Notes under the pieces: generated by a model
Told to the model about the DNA's origin: nothing
The model's input: the letters and a program-made list of their open reading frames with translations, nothing else
Databases searched by the model: none
Shown: piece by piece, positions 36,332-49,250 of the stretch
Layout: every line of letters starts with the position of its first letter
How positions within the stretch are numbered: position 1 is the first letter of the stretch
Source: Cucumis sativus
Taxonomy: Eukaryota > Streptophyta > Magnoliopsida > Cucurbitales > Cucurbitaceae
Assembly (NCBI RefSeq): GCF_000004075.3
Contig: NC_026660.2
Span: 3,968,001-4,032,000 of the forward strand
Direction of reading: 5' to 3'
Length of the DNA: 64,000 nt
Position numbers and translations under genes: made by a program

Positions 36332-38966
36332 GCTCATCCAGTTTTGTTTGGTTGCCATTGTTATAGTGTTGTTTATCAATGTGAATTGGAATCTCCATAT
36401 CTAATTGGCTTTGTTTTTGTTGTCATCAGTAGAAAAAAAGTGGAATGAGTTTGGTGTAGGAGGAAATTTATGTAGGTAGAAAGATCAGAAAATGATGAGA
36501 GAAAAATGTTTTTGATTTATGTTATATCTCTTTAGAAAATTTTTATAATTTGTCTGGTGTACTTTTTTCTTATAAATTTTTGTAATTATATATTTTTTTT
36601 TATTACTTTGATCCACTTCATTGTTACAACTTAGTCATACAGTCCTACTAGCATTTGGTTAAGGTGAATCCAGTTTTGCTTTATGGTTTAGGTAAAATAT
36701 ACTTTTGAATCCTAAGTCAGTACATTGAACATGTTTACGTGGATGCACTCTTGCTTATGTTATTATTTTATATAAGTTTTTGAATTAATTAATAATGTGT
36801 TTCTTGAAACATTTAGGGTGTGTTTTACGTGTTTAATTTATAATATAAGTTATTTTTAGAAAAATCTAAAGTATTTGGAAGCCAGTGTGTTTTAAACCTT
36901 TTTAGAAAAATGAGTTTAAATAAAAATAAGTTTCTTGAAAAATATTTTTTTCTTAATTTGATCAAAACTAAAATATTTGGAAGCCACAGAGAAATTTGAT
37001 TCGTCAGCCATTGAGGTTCGAAATGGACGAAGCTTGAATTTATCATTGTTTGAAGGTAGGAAAGCTGGAATCTTTTAAGAATCTTCTCCATTTCAAGAAT
37101 ATTGTTCGGTGACCCTCTTTCTCTCCACGTTTGAAAGATATGAAGAGATTGATAACGTTTGAATGCTTGCACGATTTTGAAGAAATATGAAATGGTTGTA
37201 GAGATTATATGAAGCTTTGATGGTGATAGCGGATAATTTTTTGGGTTTTTGAAAAAAATAAAGATTTTGATAGAGGTTAATTGTGTTAGGAGTTTGATTT
37301 AATCATAAGATATTTGTAGTTTATTGAATAATTGTATTTAGGATTCAAGTTAGATAAAGACATTTTAAACATTTAGCAATATTTTTTTTATATTTTTTGA
37401 TTTTGCTGTTTTATCAATTTAAAAATTTGTAATTTATTCAAAGTAAACTTTGTATTTTGGTGTTAGCCTTTTTATATTTTAGTTTGTTGTACGTAATTAT
37501 ATTTATCAATTTCTAAAATAAAATTAATTTTAACCACTAAAAAAATTTAATTTTATCTTCAAAATTAGTTAAGAGAAGAATTATTTTATTTTAAACTATT
37601 TTATCCATCTGTCAAAATTTAAACTTTACTATTATCTTGTTTTTAAATCTAAATTGTTCTTATTAATTAAGTTTATTTATGCATTGATTATTAGAAAAAA
37701 AAAAAGAAAAAACCGCCACCCACGTTGCAGGCAAGTTAAAAAAATTATAGTATGGAAATGGTAAAGATAAATTTATTTGGAAAAAAGAGAGAATAAATTT
37801 GGGGAAGAGAAACAGTGGATGTCAATGGAATTTAGGAGGAAAGATAAAAATATGATATATTTAAAAGAAAAATAAAATATAATAGTTTATAAACGGGGCT
37901 AAAATTTCGTGCAACTAAAAAAGAAAGAATGGTCTTCATCTTCACTCGAAAGCAACCCAGCCGTGAGACACACCCCTTTTGCCCGAGCCGTGAGCCGTAT
38001 CCCATTTCGTACTGAGCCGCACCTTTCGCCGAGCCGTGATCGCACCCCTACTGTCGAGCCTAGCCGTGAGTCGTGCCCCTACTGATGAGCCGTGAGCCGA
38101 GCCTTCCACCCCCGAGTAGAGAGCCCCGCGCCCCTTCTTTCGAGCCGTGAGCCGTATCCCCTTCTTTCGAGCCGTGAGCCACGCCCCTTTCGCCCGTGCC
38201 GTTTTTCCTTGCCCTTGCCCAGCCAAGCTGATTTTAATGTTCTTTAAGCCATTTTCGATGTGGTTTTTTTTCATAATTTTTTTGGCTTGAAAATAATTTA
38301 ATTTTTTGTTCTTGGAATTTAACGATTGGAGGATTTAGATTGTAGAAATTTTCAATCAAAGTTGAATTGCATCCTTACTTCTTCTTAAGTTAATTTGAGA
38401 GAATTTTGGATGATTTATTCGTAATTTTATTAAATAAAATTATTGAAATTTTATGTTGTTTATGAATTCTTCCGAAAATAACTTTTAGCTAAAATCTCAA
38501 GTAAGATTACAATAATCTACCCTCAAACTTAAATTTAAGAGTTTGCATATATTTTATTGATTATGCATTGACGATAGATAAAGTGCATAATGAGTTGTTG
38601 TGGTTGTTAGCTAATTTATGTAACTATTATCTATGTTTTATGGTCCATTATCACAATTTTTACATGTTTTTGAACTATGATGCCGGTTAACTCTGACTAT
38701 TAAACTATGCATTCAGATGGATAATATCCCTCCTGTGAATCAGTAGGAAATATGTATCCATCACTAATTGAATATGAAAAAACAAATGTTATGCACGACT
38801 GAAAATTAATGCAAAAAGTTAATAAGTTTAAACCTACTGATTTTTAATCTTTACAAAGGGTTTGAATAATAATTTCAGAAGCGGGCGGGAGTGGCGTAAT
38901 TTTGAGGTTTGTGAGGGGAAAAAATATGGAAGGCGACAACTTCTTCTTCTTCGTCTCTACGAAGCC
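36332..38966. other. Intergenic region with LTR-like and GC-rich repeat sequence
   Basis: About 36332-36620 is the likely FUT13 3' UTR and flank. 36810-36990 contains AT-rich repeat sequence with a duplicated 'tatttggaagcca' motif (36870-36884 and 36972-36985). 37940-38220 is a GC-rich tandem repeat listed separately. 38220-38860 is AT-rich and may be the rest of a decayed LTR. The last part leads into the tRNA nucleotidyltransferase gene. No gene is supported. Confidence 0.5.
37950..38225. repeat. GC-rich degenerate tandem repeat (GAGCCGTGAGCC unit)
   Basis: About eight degenerate copies of a roughly 27-bp unit built on GAGCCGTGAGCC followed by a spacer such as GTATCCCCTTCTTTC. It is a strong GC and CpG island in surrounding DNA that is mostly above 70% AT by eye. 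An open frame of 110 codons on the minus strand is only the translation of the repeat. Similar GC-rich GAGCCG arrays occur, as I recall, inside LTRs of cucurbit gypsy elements, so this is probably the inside of a decayed LTR. Confidence 0.7.
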
Positions 38967-40299
38967 ATGAAATTGCTTTTCTCTTTGAATTTACCTCTGA
39001 AACTTCACTCTCTCATCATTCCCTCACTCTCTTTCCCCACTTCCTTCCTCAAGTTTCCACCTCCTCACTCTCCCTTCAAATTCCCTACAACCAGATTTCC
39101 GTCTCCAAAATCAATGACGACCGCTATCTCTTCCCCTAAACCACTTGTTCAAGTCAAGGACAACATCGAACTCACTGAAACCGAGGAGAAGATTTTCCAC
39201 AGGCTTCTCGGGACTCTTCGTCACTTCAATCTCCAAACCCAACTTCGTGTTGCTGGCGGTTGGGTTCGCGATAAGGTCCTCTTCTGTCTCTCTTGCTCTG
39301 AAACTGTGTTAATTCTTGTTTTGCTTGGGCTGAATTTAGGAACTATTTCGTGGGGTTTTGGAAATTTATTTAATTTCATCTGGGTTTTGGGTTATGTTTT
39401 TTTTTTATGGGTTTTTGTTTTTACAGCTTCTCGGCAAAGATTGTTACGATATTGATATCGCTCTGGACAATATGTTGGGTAGCGAGTTTGTTGACAAGGT
39501 TAGAGAGTATTTGTTGACAGTTGGGGAAGAAGCGCAAGGAGTCGCTGTTATTCCATGGTATGAAAATCATTTGTATTTGCACAGTTATATGCTAATTAGG
39601 AGGTATATTGAGGAGAATGTAGGAGGCATTTTAGTTTAAGGACGATACAGTTTCATTTTAATTTTTCGTGTTTGTTATGCCGAGGCTTTATTTGCGAGTT
39701 TTTGGATTCTTTTGAACAGTTCGGAAGCAATTTCTAAATTCTAATTATGTTTTTCCAGTAACCCTGACCAATCAAAACATCTAGAAACAGCAAGGATGCG
39801 TATCTTTGATATGTGGATTGATTTCGTAAACTTGAGGTGTGAGGAATACAGTGAGAATAGCCGTATTCCTACTAAGGTATGCAGATGTTTGTTAATATCT
39901 GTTCTCATGGAGATAAAAAAATTTCCGCTTTAGGCTGTAAGATATGGTGTATTTTTGGCCATAAGATGACTGGTTGCAAGTGCAGAATCTTTATTGATAA
40001 TTTATATTTTGGCCACATTCTTGTTAGATGTGCCAGTGCTTACTCAGGCACCTTTCCTTAAATCTTTAATCAATAGTGTAATCTGCAGCACTTGTATAAC
40101 TAATGTTGGATATTGTCTGAATGTATGCTATATACATGATGGTTAATTTTTTCTTGATTTTACAGCAAAAGTTTGGGACAGCAGAGGAGGATGCATATAG
40201 AAGGGATTTAACAATCAATAGGTATATTTTTCTTTATCACATAGCTTGCTCATTTAAAATATTATATTCCTTCAATATTATATACACACACACACACAC

Positions 40300-40336
<37 letters not shown>

Positions 40337-43300
40337 AATATTAACGTTACTTTTTTTGCTTCCCGAAAGCTTGTTCTACAACATCAACTTGAGCATAGTC
40401 GAAGATTTTACGAAAAGAGGTCTGTTTTAATTTACGCTTGTTTGCAATTCAAATTGAGAACTGATTTATTTAACTTCTCTAGAAAAACCATCATTTTGTA
40501 TCATAAAATAATTATAAGAGATGAAATAGGCTATAATGCATGAGAAGACGGATTGAATTTTACTAAATTCCTTGATAACTGAGGTTCGAAAAGAGTGCTA
40601 GTTGTTCATTTTCTGAATTTTTCCACTCCTTGTAAAACCTTGAATTACAGGCATTTCGGATTTGAAGTTTGGGAAAATTGTGACTCCTTTACCAGCTAAA
40701 GCTACATTTATGGATGATCCACTTCGAGTCCTTCGAGCCATACGTTTCTGTATGTTTGTATTTATTTCTCTGTCTTACTACTTATGTGAGCCTTGGACCC
40801 AATCTTATGTTGTTTTCTTCTTTTATGTTTATGGTTAAGTTAGCATTGGTCTCGAACTCTAATCTCTTTTAAGGGGCATGACCTACTTGTATTTTCCGTT
40901 TATTGATACTATTGCTTTTGGAGGCATGTCATAGAACCCAGATATATTGAAATATAAAACATAATGAAGATACAAGATAAACCAAGTGTTTGAGGTACTT
41001 GGATCGTTCCAATCTTGAGGACTCTCAAGTCTCTAATTCACCCTCCAAATATTGCTTATCCTTTCCATTCCCATCTCCTTCTATTTACAACCAACTTCCC
41101 TAACAGACTACTTAACTAATTACTAACATACCCCTAATATTCCTCTAATACCATTCCTACCAGCGTGGATTACTTAAATATTATCAACATATGGAACTAA
41201 TATATCTCTTAAACCTTTCCTTTGATTGTTTTTTTTTTTAAATTTTTAATTTGAAACTGTATATATATTAAAACCTGATACTGTTGTAGTTGATAGTGAT
41301 ATTAGATATTAAGTTATTTATTTCAATTATGTAAATCTTTATCATTCATAACTCAAATTATTGGGTTCATTTGGTTTTGGGCTTCTTTTCTCATACAAAC
41401 AAGCTTAGGATTTTATTTGTTAAATACTAGGTGTATTTTCACACCAACTTGAGCATAGTTCAAAAGAAAGAAAGCTTCATATAAGAAAAAAACATAGTTC
41501 AAAAGAAAGAAAGAGAATAGAAAAATACTCTTCTTTATCTTGTTGGTTCCTTTTCCTCCTCTTTCTAGTTTCTACTCTCTTTATACCTCTTCAATGTGGT
41601 ACACTTTCCAAGCTTCCATTTTCTATTTACCTACACCATTCATCTCGTATTATTGTTCACTGAAAAAGGAGAGCATATGCTTTCTGAACCAATCTCTGTA
41701 CTTACACTTCTTTATATTTGTTTGCTTTATTATTTCAGGTGCAAGATTTGAATTCACATTGGACGAAGAACTGAAAGAAGCTGCTGCATGTGAAGAAGTA
41801 AAGGCTGCTCTTGCTGCAAAGATTAGCAGGGAACGTATTGGAGTTGAGGTGCACTTAATATAGAATATATCATGTTCTAGTTTTCTCATAAACGATTTAA
41901 TTACAACATATTTTTTTTAATCCAGTAAACCTACTCTGTTTTAGTGGTTTGATACTCTTTCTTGGTTTTTATCCTTTATGTAGATTGATCTCATGATTGC
42001 TGGGAACCAACCAGTTAAAGCAATGAGCTACATTTCTGATTTGACTTTATTTTGGACTGTCTTTACTCTTCCCTCTAACATTGAACCTGAGATATCTGAG
42101 GTGTGTAATAGGTATGATTAGTTCATCTTGCCTAAAGAGGTGTTTATGTAGTTTGCCAAGTACATGATATCGTGAGTTATGTATGCATAAGGTTCGAAGA
42201 AGCTGGAGAATGAACACACTGGGTTCTATCACCTCATAACTGTATACTTGACATTATAATTATTATTCAGAACAAGAAAATTAATACAAGTCAATGCTTC
42301 TTATTAAATGCATATATACAGTTCTACAATATATCTTATATCTCATCCATGGAAACTCGGTCTCTCTTTGTCTTTTTCTCTCATGTTTTTAGGTTGCTAT
42401 TTTTGTTAGGCTTTGCGTTGCTTGTTTGGATGCCACGTGGAACCTCATTCAACATATCAATTGCTTTACCTTTAGTGTAAGTGAAAGAACTATTAAAGTC
42501 ATGTCCTTGCAGTTTCTTCCTCGATGGATTTATTTTTTATATGCCTAAATTGACCATCGGTATTTATTTGTTTGTTTCTTTATGCTCTTGGTATTGTTTT
42601 TATTTTACTTATGGTGTTCTGTAACATTTGATTTTTAGGACGAACAGAAAAGGCTCTCTTTGTATGCTTCTCTCTTCCTTCCATTCAGAAAATTCACATT
42701 TAAAGATAAGAAATCCAAAAAGGTATTCATCTAAAGTTATTCTGGTATTTATCATTTCTCTCATGTTGTACTCTATGTTTAGGATATTCTTGGCTGCTTT
42801 AAATTTTGAATCTTGTGCCCCTGTAGATTCCTATTGTCAACTATATTTTCCGGGATTCTCTCAAGCGAAAAGCGAGCGATGCTGAAACAGTTAGTTATAC
42901 TCTGACCTAGTTCGTTTTGTGCAATTATTTATATATTCAAATTTATAGGCTTCCATGGAGTTTTGAATATGCAGTGAATGTTTAACCGATTACATCTTTG
43001 CCATATAGGTTGTTAACGTACATCAGGCCTTGGAAAAGTTTTTGTCCTTGATTCCTCTTCTTGTATCTAAAGAGGAAATTCAACCCAATGGAGTTGATTG
43101 GGGTGTTGAATGTGCAGATGTTCCTGCTACGTCAAGGATTCGAGTATTGACTGGTACTGTATAAAACTTTATATAAAACAAATTATAGCAATGAACAATT
43201 AATGAGTCAACGCAGAAAATAATTGTGGTGTGGAGTTTTGTATCTAGTGGCTTTTCCCCTCCTATTTTGATGGAAGAAACATTTGTCGTAATATATCTTA

Positions 43301-44267
43301 TATGCTCACCTGTTGAAGAACCTTTCACGACTATAACTGGAGAGATGTGAATTTACAAAATTACAACAATAAATTATAGGTAACTTTTTATCAGAGAAAT
43401 GGAGGAATAGCTGCTTGTGGCTTAGATGAATGGTCAAGGAACCTTTAAGATGATGACCTCAACAAGCTACTAATCCTACCTAAATTATGTGTTGTATATT
43501 GGATATTCTATTGATCAAACTTTTGTCCTAATTACAAGTGGCAATCACTTATTCCATTCCTTTGTTTTTGTTGACACATTTTTCTTCTTCGCAGGGCTTC
43601 TTTTGCGGGAAATAAAAGACTTCTGGCCTGTAGCTTTATTGATGGCCACCTTGTTATATCCTGCTGATGTAGATTATGCACAAGATCTGTTAAACCGACA
43701 CTTTGAACTGGAAAAGCGAAAAGAACTGTTTGATGACGTTTACAACGAGATTGTTAAACTAGGTATAAACCCAAAATCTGTGCAGCAAAGCATTATGAAG
43801 ACATCGTGTTTCCTCATCCAGTCATTTTGACCTCTAACCTGTCTCCTCGGGCATGTCCATTTTCCTGTTGCTTTTCAGGTTTGGAAAATGTGTGGGAGAT
43901 GAAACCTCTGGTGAATGGGAAGGAGATTATGAACATTTTGCAACTGAAAGCAGGAGGACCACTTGTTAGAGAATGGGTGAGTGAATTTCCAAGTAAAGAC
44001 CAAGCATTACGATTCCAATATGAATTCAACCCTGATATTAAGGGATCAATCAATATTTCTAATATCTAAATATAGACAAACTGTTATAACAGTTGAGAAA
44101 ATACTCCTGACATGAAACCAAAGAGACTTTCTCATACTGTTCTTTTACATATTGTGCAGCAACAGAAGATACTTGCATGGCAGCTCGCACACCCCTCAGG
44201 AACATCCGAAGAATGCCTCGACTGGATTCGGGAAACACATTCGAAGCGTGTTAAGTTGGATGAATGA
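38967..44267 (+). CDS. CCA-adding tRNA nucleotidyltransferase
   Basis: Adds or repairs the 3' CCA of tRNAs. Fifteen exons: 38967-39275, 39427-39557, 39759-39876, 40166-40221, 40370-40419, 40651-40749, 41739-41848, 41984-42111, 42410-42476, 42639-42722, 42827-42889, 43009-43153, 43595-43762, 43879-43976, 44160-44267 (1,734 nt, 577 aa). Marks: RVAGGWVRDK (94-103), catalytic Asp pair in DCYDIDIALD (Asp111, Asp113), RRD at 198-200 in YRRDLTINS, then DDPLRVLRAIRF and ISRERIGVEID of the neck. The C-terminal EEC.DWIRE matches plant enzymes. Residues 1-49 are Leu/Ser/Pro/Phe-rich without acidic residues and look like an organelle targeting peptide; Met50 is a second possible start giving a cytosolic form. 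In exon 9 the AG at 42409 was preferred over the earlier AG at 42392 because only it keeps the family reading RLCVACLDATW. Confidence 0.92.
40284..40332. repeat. Compound CA/TA microsatellite in intron 4 of the tRNA nucleotidyltransferase gene
   Basis: About nine CA units followed by about fourteen AT units. It makes up roughly one third of a 148-bp intron (40222-40369) and ends 37 bases before the acceptor. Confidence 0.9.
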
Positions 44268-46242
44268 GATTGGCTCTAATTCTTCAATCTCTCAACACTT
44301 TTTTCTGAGGTTTTGTTTCTAATATAACTTAGGGAGAAGAAGAGTTTAGGTGTTTTGTTAACAACAAAGTATAGGAATGATAACAATGCTGAATTTTGAT
44401 GAAGTACTTAAAATTCCTTAGGATGAATATGAATGAGGCTGAAGATTGAGAGTAGTGTATATAGCCACATAGGTATTAACTAGAACCTAGAGAGAAATAA
44501 GGAATTTTAGCTGGGATTTCATAGCTCATATTTTTTTTGTTTTAATTTATTTTGATAATGAAAACTATATTTAAGTTCTTTTATTTATTTATTTATTTTT
44601 TTTGCTTAATGATATTTATAATTTATTCTTCTTAACCTTTGAATTTTGAGCCTGTCTTTGTTCTTTCTTTAATCCCTTCAGTCGTTATTTCATTGCTTTT
44701 TTTTCTATTGAAAAACATTTATGAAAGAAAATGCTATATTCTGTCATGTAAATGGTGGTAAAAAGCTCCCTTAAGCACATTACTATTGTTTTTTGTTCCA
44801 AAGGTACTGTAATTAACTCGAGGGGGCGAAACAAAACAAATATTAGGTCGATTGAGCTTATGCCCGTATTGGTTCTTTAGACATACTATATACTAAAAAA
44901 AAGTACTCCTAAACAGAAGGATCTGCCTTTAGGCTTATTAATTACTATTTTGAATATAAATTAACCTATTTATTTTTTAAATATGGGTCTTTGTTATTAA
45001 TGGAAACAAACTCGATCAATTCTTTGAAGAAGTTTGCATTAGTCCATTTCATTTTAAACATTTTAAAACTTTAAAGATACTCTTACCTATATCTACACCC
45101 TATTATCCCTCTCTTCTATTTCCTCTCTATCTATAATATGACAATTCCCTATTTCATCCTTCTTTTCTTCACTCTTTCTCTTCTAATTAAAAAATGTCTC
45201 TTTCAACTCAGGCATATAGATATCATAACATGACTACCATCCCCTTGTTTATCTTATCTTATTACAAAACCTCCCTTTCAACTAAGGTTATTTATTATCT
45301 AATCTATCTACCTTAACTGAAGCAGACATTTTATTTAATGTGATAGATAAAAGTCCAACAATTAAGAAAAAGAATATTGTGTGAAGAAAAACTAGGAACA
45401 ACTTTTTTCGGAGTCTAAATGAAATTTGACCAAAGATTTAAAGTTGCTTGAAAAATGGCCTCTTGCATGTGTCCCTTAGTGTAAATGTAGCATCTTGTCC
45501 TCAAATCACACACGAAGACAAGGAGTTGATGAAATCTCGCTTCTCCTTTCTAGCTTCTAACTCCTTTTTCTAGTTCCTTATATGACAATTTTTGTTTGAT
45601 AATCTCTCGTTCTAGCTTCTAGCTCATTTCTCTAGTTTCTCATTGGTTACTACTATAGTTTTTTCTTTGATAAGCTTTTTCCTTTTGCTTCGAACTCTTG
45701 CTTCTCACTTAAAAGAAACAAAAGAATACATGAAAAATAAAATAAAAACAAAACGAAAGAAAAAAATGGTTGGAAAAGAAAAAAATGGTTAAAACGGAGT
45801 TTGACAAGAAAACATTTTACTTCTCCATACGCTTAGCTAACTGAATCCCATAAAAAAGAATAGGATATACCTTTGCGGAAAGGGTTGAGAAAGGCCTTAA
45901 TGTAGAGTTTTGGAAAGTGGAAATCACAACTATTAAGATCTTTAACATGCATTAACAATAAGTATATCATTTTGAACTCAAAATGCATCCACGACAACAA
46001 TCCAACTTCAAGTATCATTCGTAGGAGCTTTCTTGGCAACAAATAAACTAGATCTTAGCTTAAATTTACCTACATGAAATCTTTAATGTAATAGGAGACC
46101 CACAATGGTCGAACTTACGCATAACTAAATTATTCTTGCAATTCCATAATACCTGTGACCACACACATCACTTGGAACTCATAGCCCATTAATACCTTAA
46201 CCATTTCCATCCAAATTTCTCGAATATGCATTCGGAAAGACA
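44268..46242. other. Intergenic region; 3' flank of the tRNA nucleotidyltransferase gene
   Basis: AT-rich sequence. 44268-44640 is the probable 3' UTR and flank. 45090-45660 is CT-rich with CTTCTAGCTTCTA-like direct repeats (near 45549 and 45611). No open frame with family resemblance is seen. Confidence 0.5.
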
Positions 46243-48209
46243 TGTTGGAATTTATGTCCTAAAATTCGTAGTTTGTAGTTTAAAATTATATTCTATTCAA
46301 TAAATTGGTTATCGAGGACTTATTAGTGAAATTAGAATACTATAATTTTGAATCCAATAAACTAAAGTTTCAAGGCTATCTAGTGTAGACTTGAACTTTA
46401 TGTAAGAACATAAGCGTGGATCAAGTTCGAGTATATAGCCTAAACGATTTATAGTATATGAATAAGATTTGTCACCTTATTTTGGGGACACTATGGATGC
46501 GACCCGTTGTAGTTAGTACAAACGATGTAATTCTAAATTATTCATGTAGAGACATGAAAGTGGGGGTATCTTATGTAAAGAGTTTACCTAAGTTTGGAAC
46601 CATGAAATAGTCACTTTTAAGTTACAACACTATAGACTATACAAAACTAACTATTTCGATTATTGATGACCTAGGTAACTTAATCTTAATCTTGATCTAA
46701 CTATGAACTTCTGTTCAAAAGGAATTATCCTTAGATCTGCATAGGTGAGAGCATCTCAACAACGCTGGTTCAATAAACCTTCAATTTCAGAAGTAAGACC
46801 GGGTGGATAGCTAGGGACATGGGGTGCAAGACGAAATTCACTCTTACTCGCTTTAGGGTGAATAAATAGGCTGTTCTCTTAAAAACTGAATCCAAGTCTT
46901 GAACAAGGGACCTCATCCTCTTATTAACCCAAGAGAGATTCAGTTTATAAAGGTTACGTTGGACCTTAAAGCAATTGTCCAATAGTGTGGATCAGTGGGA
47001 CTTAAGGAGCAAGATGTAATCTCGAGGGTACAACGTTATTTTGACCCAACCGAGGTTACGAACAATCTGTGAATGATTAATTTACTAATCATGGTTATAT
47101 TAGATCATGGACACAAATATATCTATGGTGAGGAGAGTGCAACCACGATACTTTAGTGGAATGACCCGTTAGTTAACAGATGTTGATTATTTTGGTCTAA
47201 AAGAGTTTAGTAAGTTAATCTCGGATCATTGGAACCCATGATCTATATGTCCATTAGGTTTCCCTGCTAGCTCACGTGGAATTAACTTAGAACAATATGT
47301 TGGAATAATTCAAATTGTTCGAATTAGGTAAAGAGAGAGAAACTGACGAATATATGTGATATAATTGTCGATTATAAGTTTGAGATAGATACTTTATGTT
47401 TAAATGTGATTTAAATATTAAAATATGAATACTGATTCATATTCGAAAGCTCGAAATTGATGAAAATGGTCAAAGTTATAAAAAGTCAACATTGAAAAGT
47501 CAAACTTTGACTGATTTTATATTCAACTGTGATTTGAATTTCAGAAAAATGAATGTGGATTCATGCTCGGGAGGTAGAAATTAGTCAAGATGAACAAAAT
47601 GATAAAAAGTCAAAATATTGACTTTTGACTTGAAAAGGTAAAAGTTTGATTTCGGCTTGAATGGTCAGAATAATCAAATGACCGTATTGCCCTTAGTGAA
47701 AAAATTCAACATTTTGTTGAATAATCATACTAACACTTTGTGGGATAAGTGTCTACGAAAGATGTGAACACATAGCTCATTAAAATTGGGAGAGAATGAG
47801 CTATTGATCATAGGTAAATGTATTTTTTTAATGCATTTTGCATGTAATTTTTCTATAAAATTGTTTTGAAGATTCATTTTGAGAAACTTATTTTTCGAAA
47901 TTATTCAAAATTTCACCATTTTTTCCCAACTCTCTTTCTTAACCAAAAGTTGGTTCCCCTTTCAATTTCCATAATTTCTCTCTCAATTTTCTTCACTTAT
48001 CGGGTCCACCATCAAGTTCTAACTTCAAAAATAGCAAATCAACACCAGTTCATGTTCACGAGGAGATATTGAGGAATTTGGAAGCAAGGAAAGTAAGTTT
48101 TCTTTAAACCTAATTTCATTTACTTAGAGTAGTTTTGACATGTTAATTTCTAAATATTTTAGATGTATTTTGATCTTTATTCTGCTGCATATGTCTCATG
48201 TTCCGAACA
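46243..48209 (+). mobile_element. Probable solo LTR, about 2 kb
   Basis: It starts TGTTGGAATTTATGTCCTAA and ends TCTCATGTTCCGAACA, so the termini are TGTTGGAA and TTCCGAACA, inverted apart from one base. The interior has no coding frame but is less AT-rich and differs in texture from its surroundings, with several AAAGTCAAC/GTCAAAC motifs at 47490-47650. No second LTR, primer site or gag-pol is next to it, hence a solo LTR. I saw no matching target duplication (flanks AGACA and AATTT), so boundaries are not certain. Confidence 0.45.
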
Positions 48210-49250
48210 AATTTCTCTAAACTTAAAAAAAAGCAAGTAACAAATCTAACTCAGTTTCTTTTTTTAAATAAAGCATGAGTACAAAAAGGCCAAATATTAG
48301 TGATGATATATAACCATTGATAATAATTAAATTTGATTTTAACATAAGAAAAAATTGGTTTGAAAGTTATGTTGGACTGTTTCTATGCAACAAAAAGTTG
48401 ACCTACTATATTGTTTTTATGTAATTTAGTAAAATACAACTTATTTAATTCCATAGGGTGATCTTTCTCATTCAACCCAATACTATTCTTTTTTTCTTAT
48501 TGTATTTATACAATAACAATGATGTATTAAATGAAATAGTGTTGAATCAATTAAAAAAGCATCTATGATTGAGTGGACTTTTGTGACCAATCAACCTCTA
48601 GGCATCAAATTTGGTAACTAAAACTTTGATTATTATTATTTTTTCAAATTTACAATACAAATCTTGACTATCTTTGAAAGCACTTTAGTTTAAAAAAAGA
48701 AGTAAAAGCAATGTTGATTAAAATTAGAGTAAAAGTATAGAGATTGCATTAACTAAGTGTATGAAGTAATTTGAATATTTGAATGTAATAAGAAAAGAAG
48801 AAAAGGGGAAGATCACAGGTTTGAGTTGAGAATTAGGATTGAACAAAACAAATGGCTCCAAATCAAAACCCCACAAATTAGGGCAAAATTAAATATCTAA
48901 ATTTTCATAAACAGTGTTTGGTAGAAAAGAAAATTGAAGTTTCTGACCCAAGAAAATTGACCACTGGTGAAGAAACAAAGATTCAACCACTCTACAATCA
49001 AACAACAATCCAATGAATCCATTTCCATTTTCCACTCTTCTCCTTCCACATGTTTCCCATTTTTCTTCCTCTCCATTTTCTTTAAATCTTTCGATTTCCC
49101 CTTTCGACAATCCATTATCTTCACGTTTTCATCGGAGTTTCTTACTTTTCCGACCGTTTCCCGTCCATTTCCTTGGTGTTTATGACCGGATTTCGCAAAT
49201 TTGAAAATTGAAACCACCTTCTGTTCTCTTCATCACGATTGAAAAGAAAA
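48210..49250. other. Upstream region of the S-receptor kinase gene
   Basis: AT-rich to about 48950, then CT-rich leader-like sequence (49010-49190, repeated CCATTTTC and TTCTCC motifs). The probable transcription start lies in this zone. Short overlapping open frames on both strands at 48889-49217 are reflections of the CT-rich leader. Confidence 0.45.

Noticed and set aside
37942..38274. 110-codon open frame on the minus strand with repeated TARKKG motifs
   Set aside because: It is simply the translation of the GC-rich tandem repeat; no family resemblance, no start context.
40900..41720. Intron 6 of the tRNA nucleotidyltransferase considered as hosting a retroelement; it has a 21-bp direct repeat (41454-41474 and 41493-41513)
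   Set aside because: The repeat is a local purine-rich duplication; no LTR ends, primer site or coding remnants were found.
42392..42409. Alternative acceptor AG at 42392 for exon 9 of the tRNA nucleotidyltransferase
   Set aside because: It breaks the family reading; the AG at 42409 restores RLCVACLDATW in frame.
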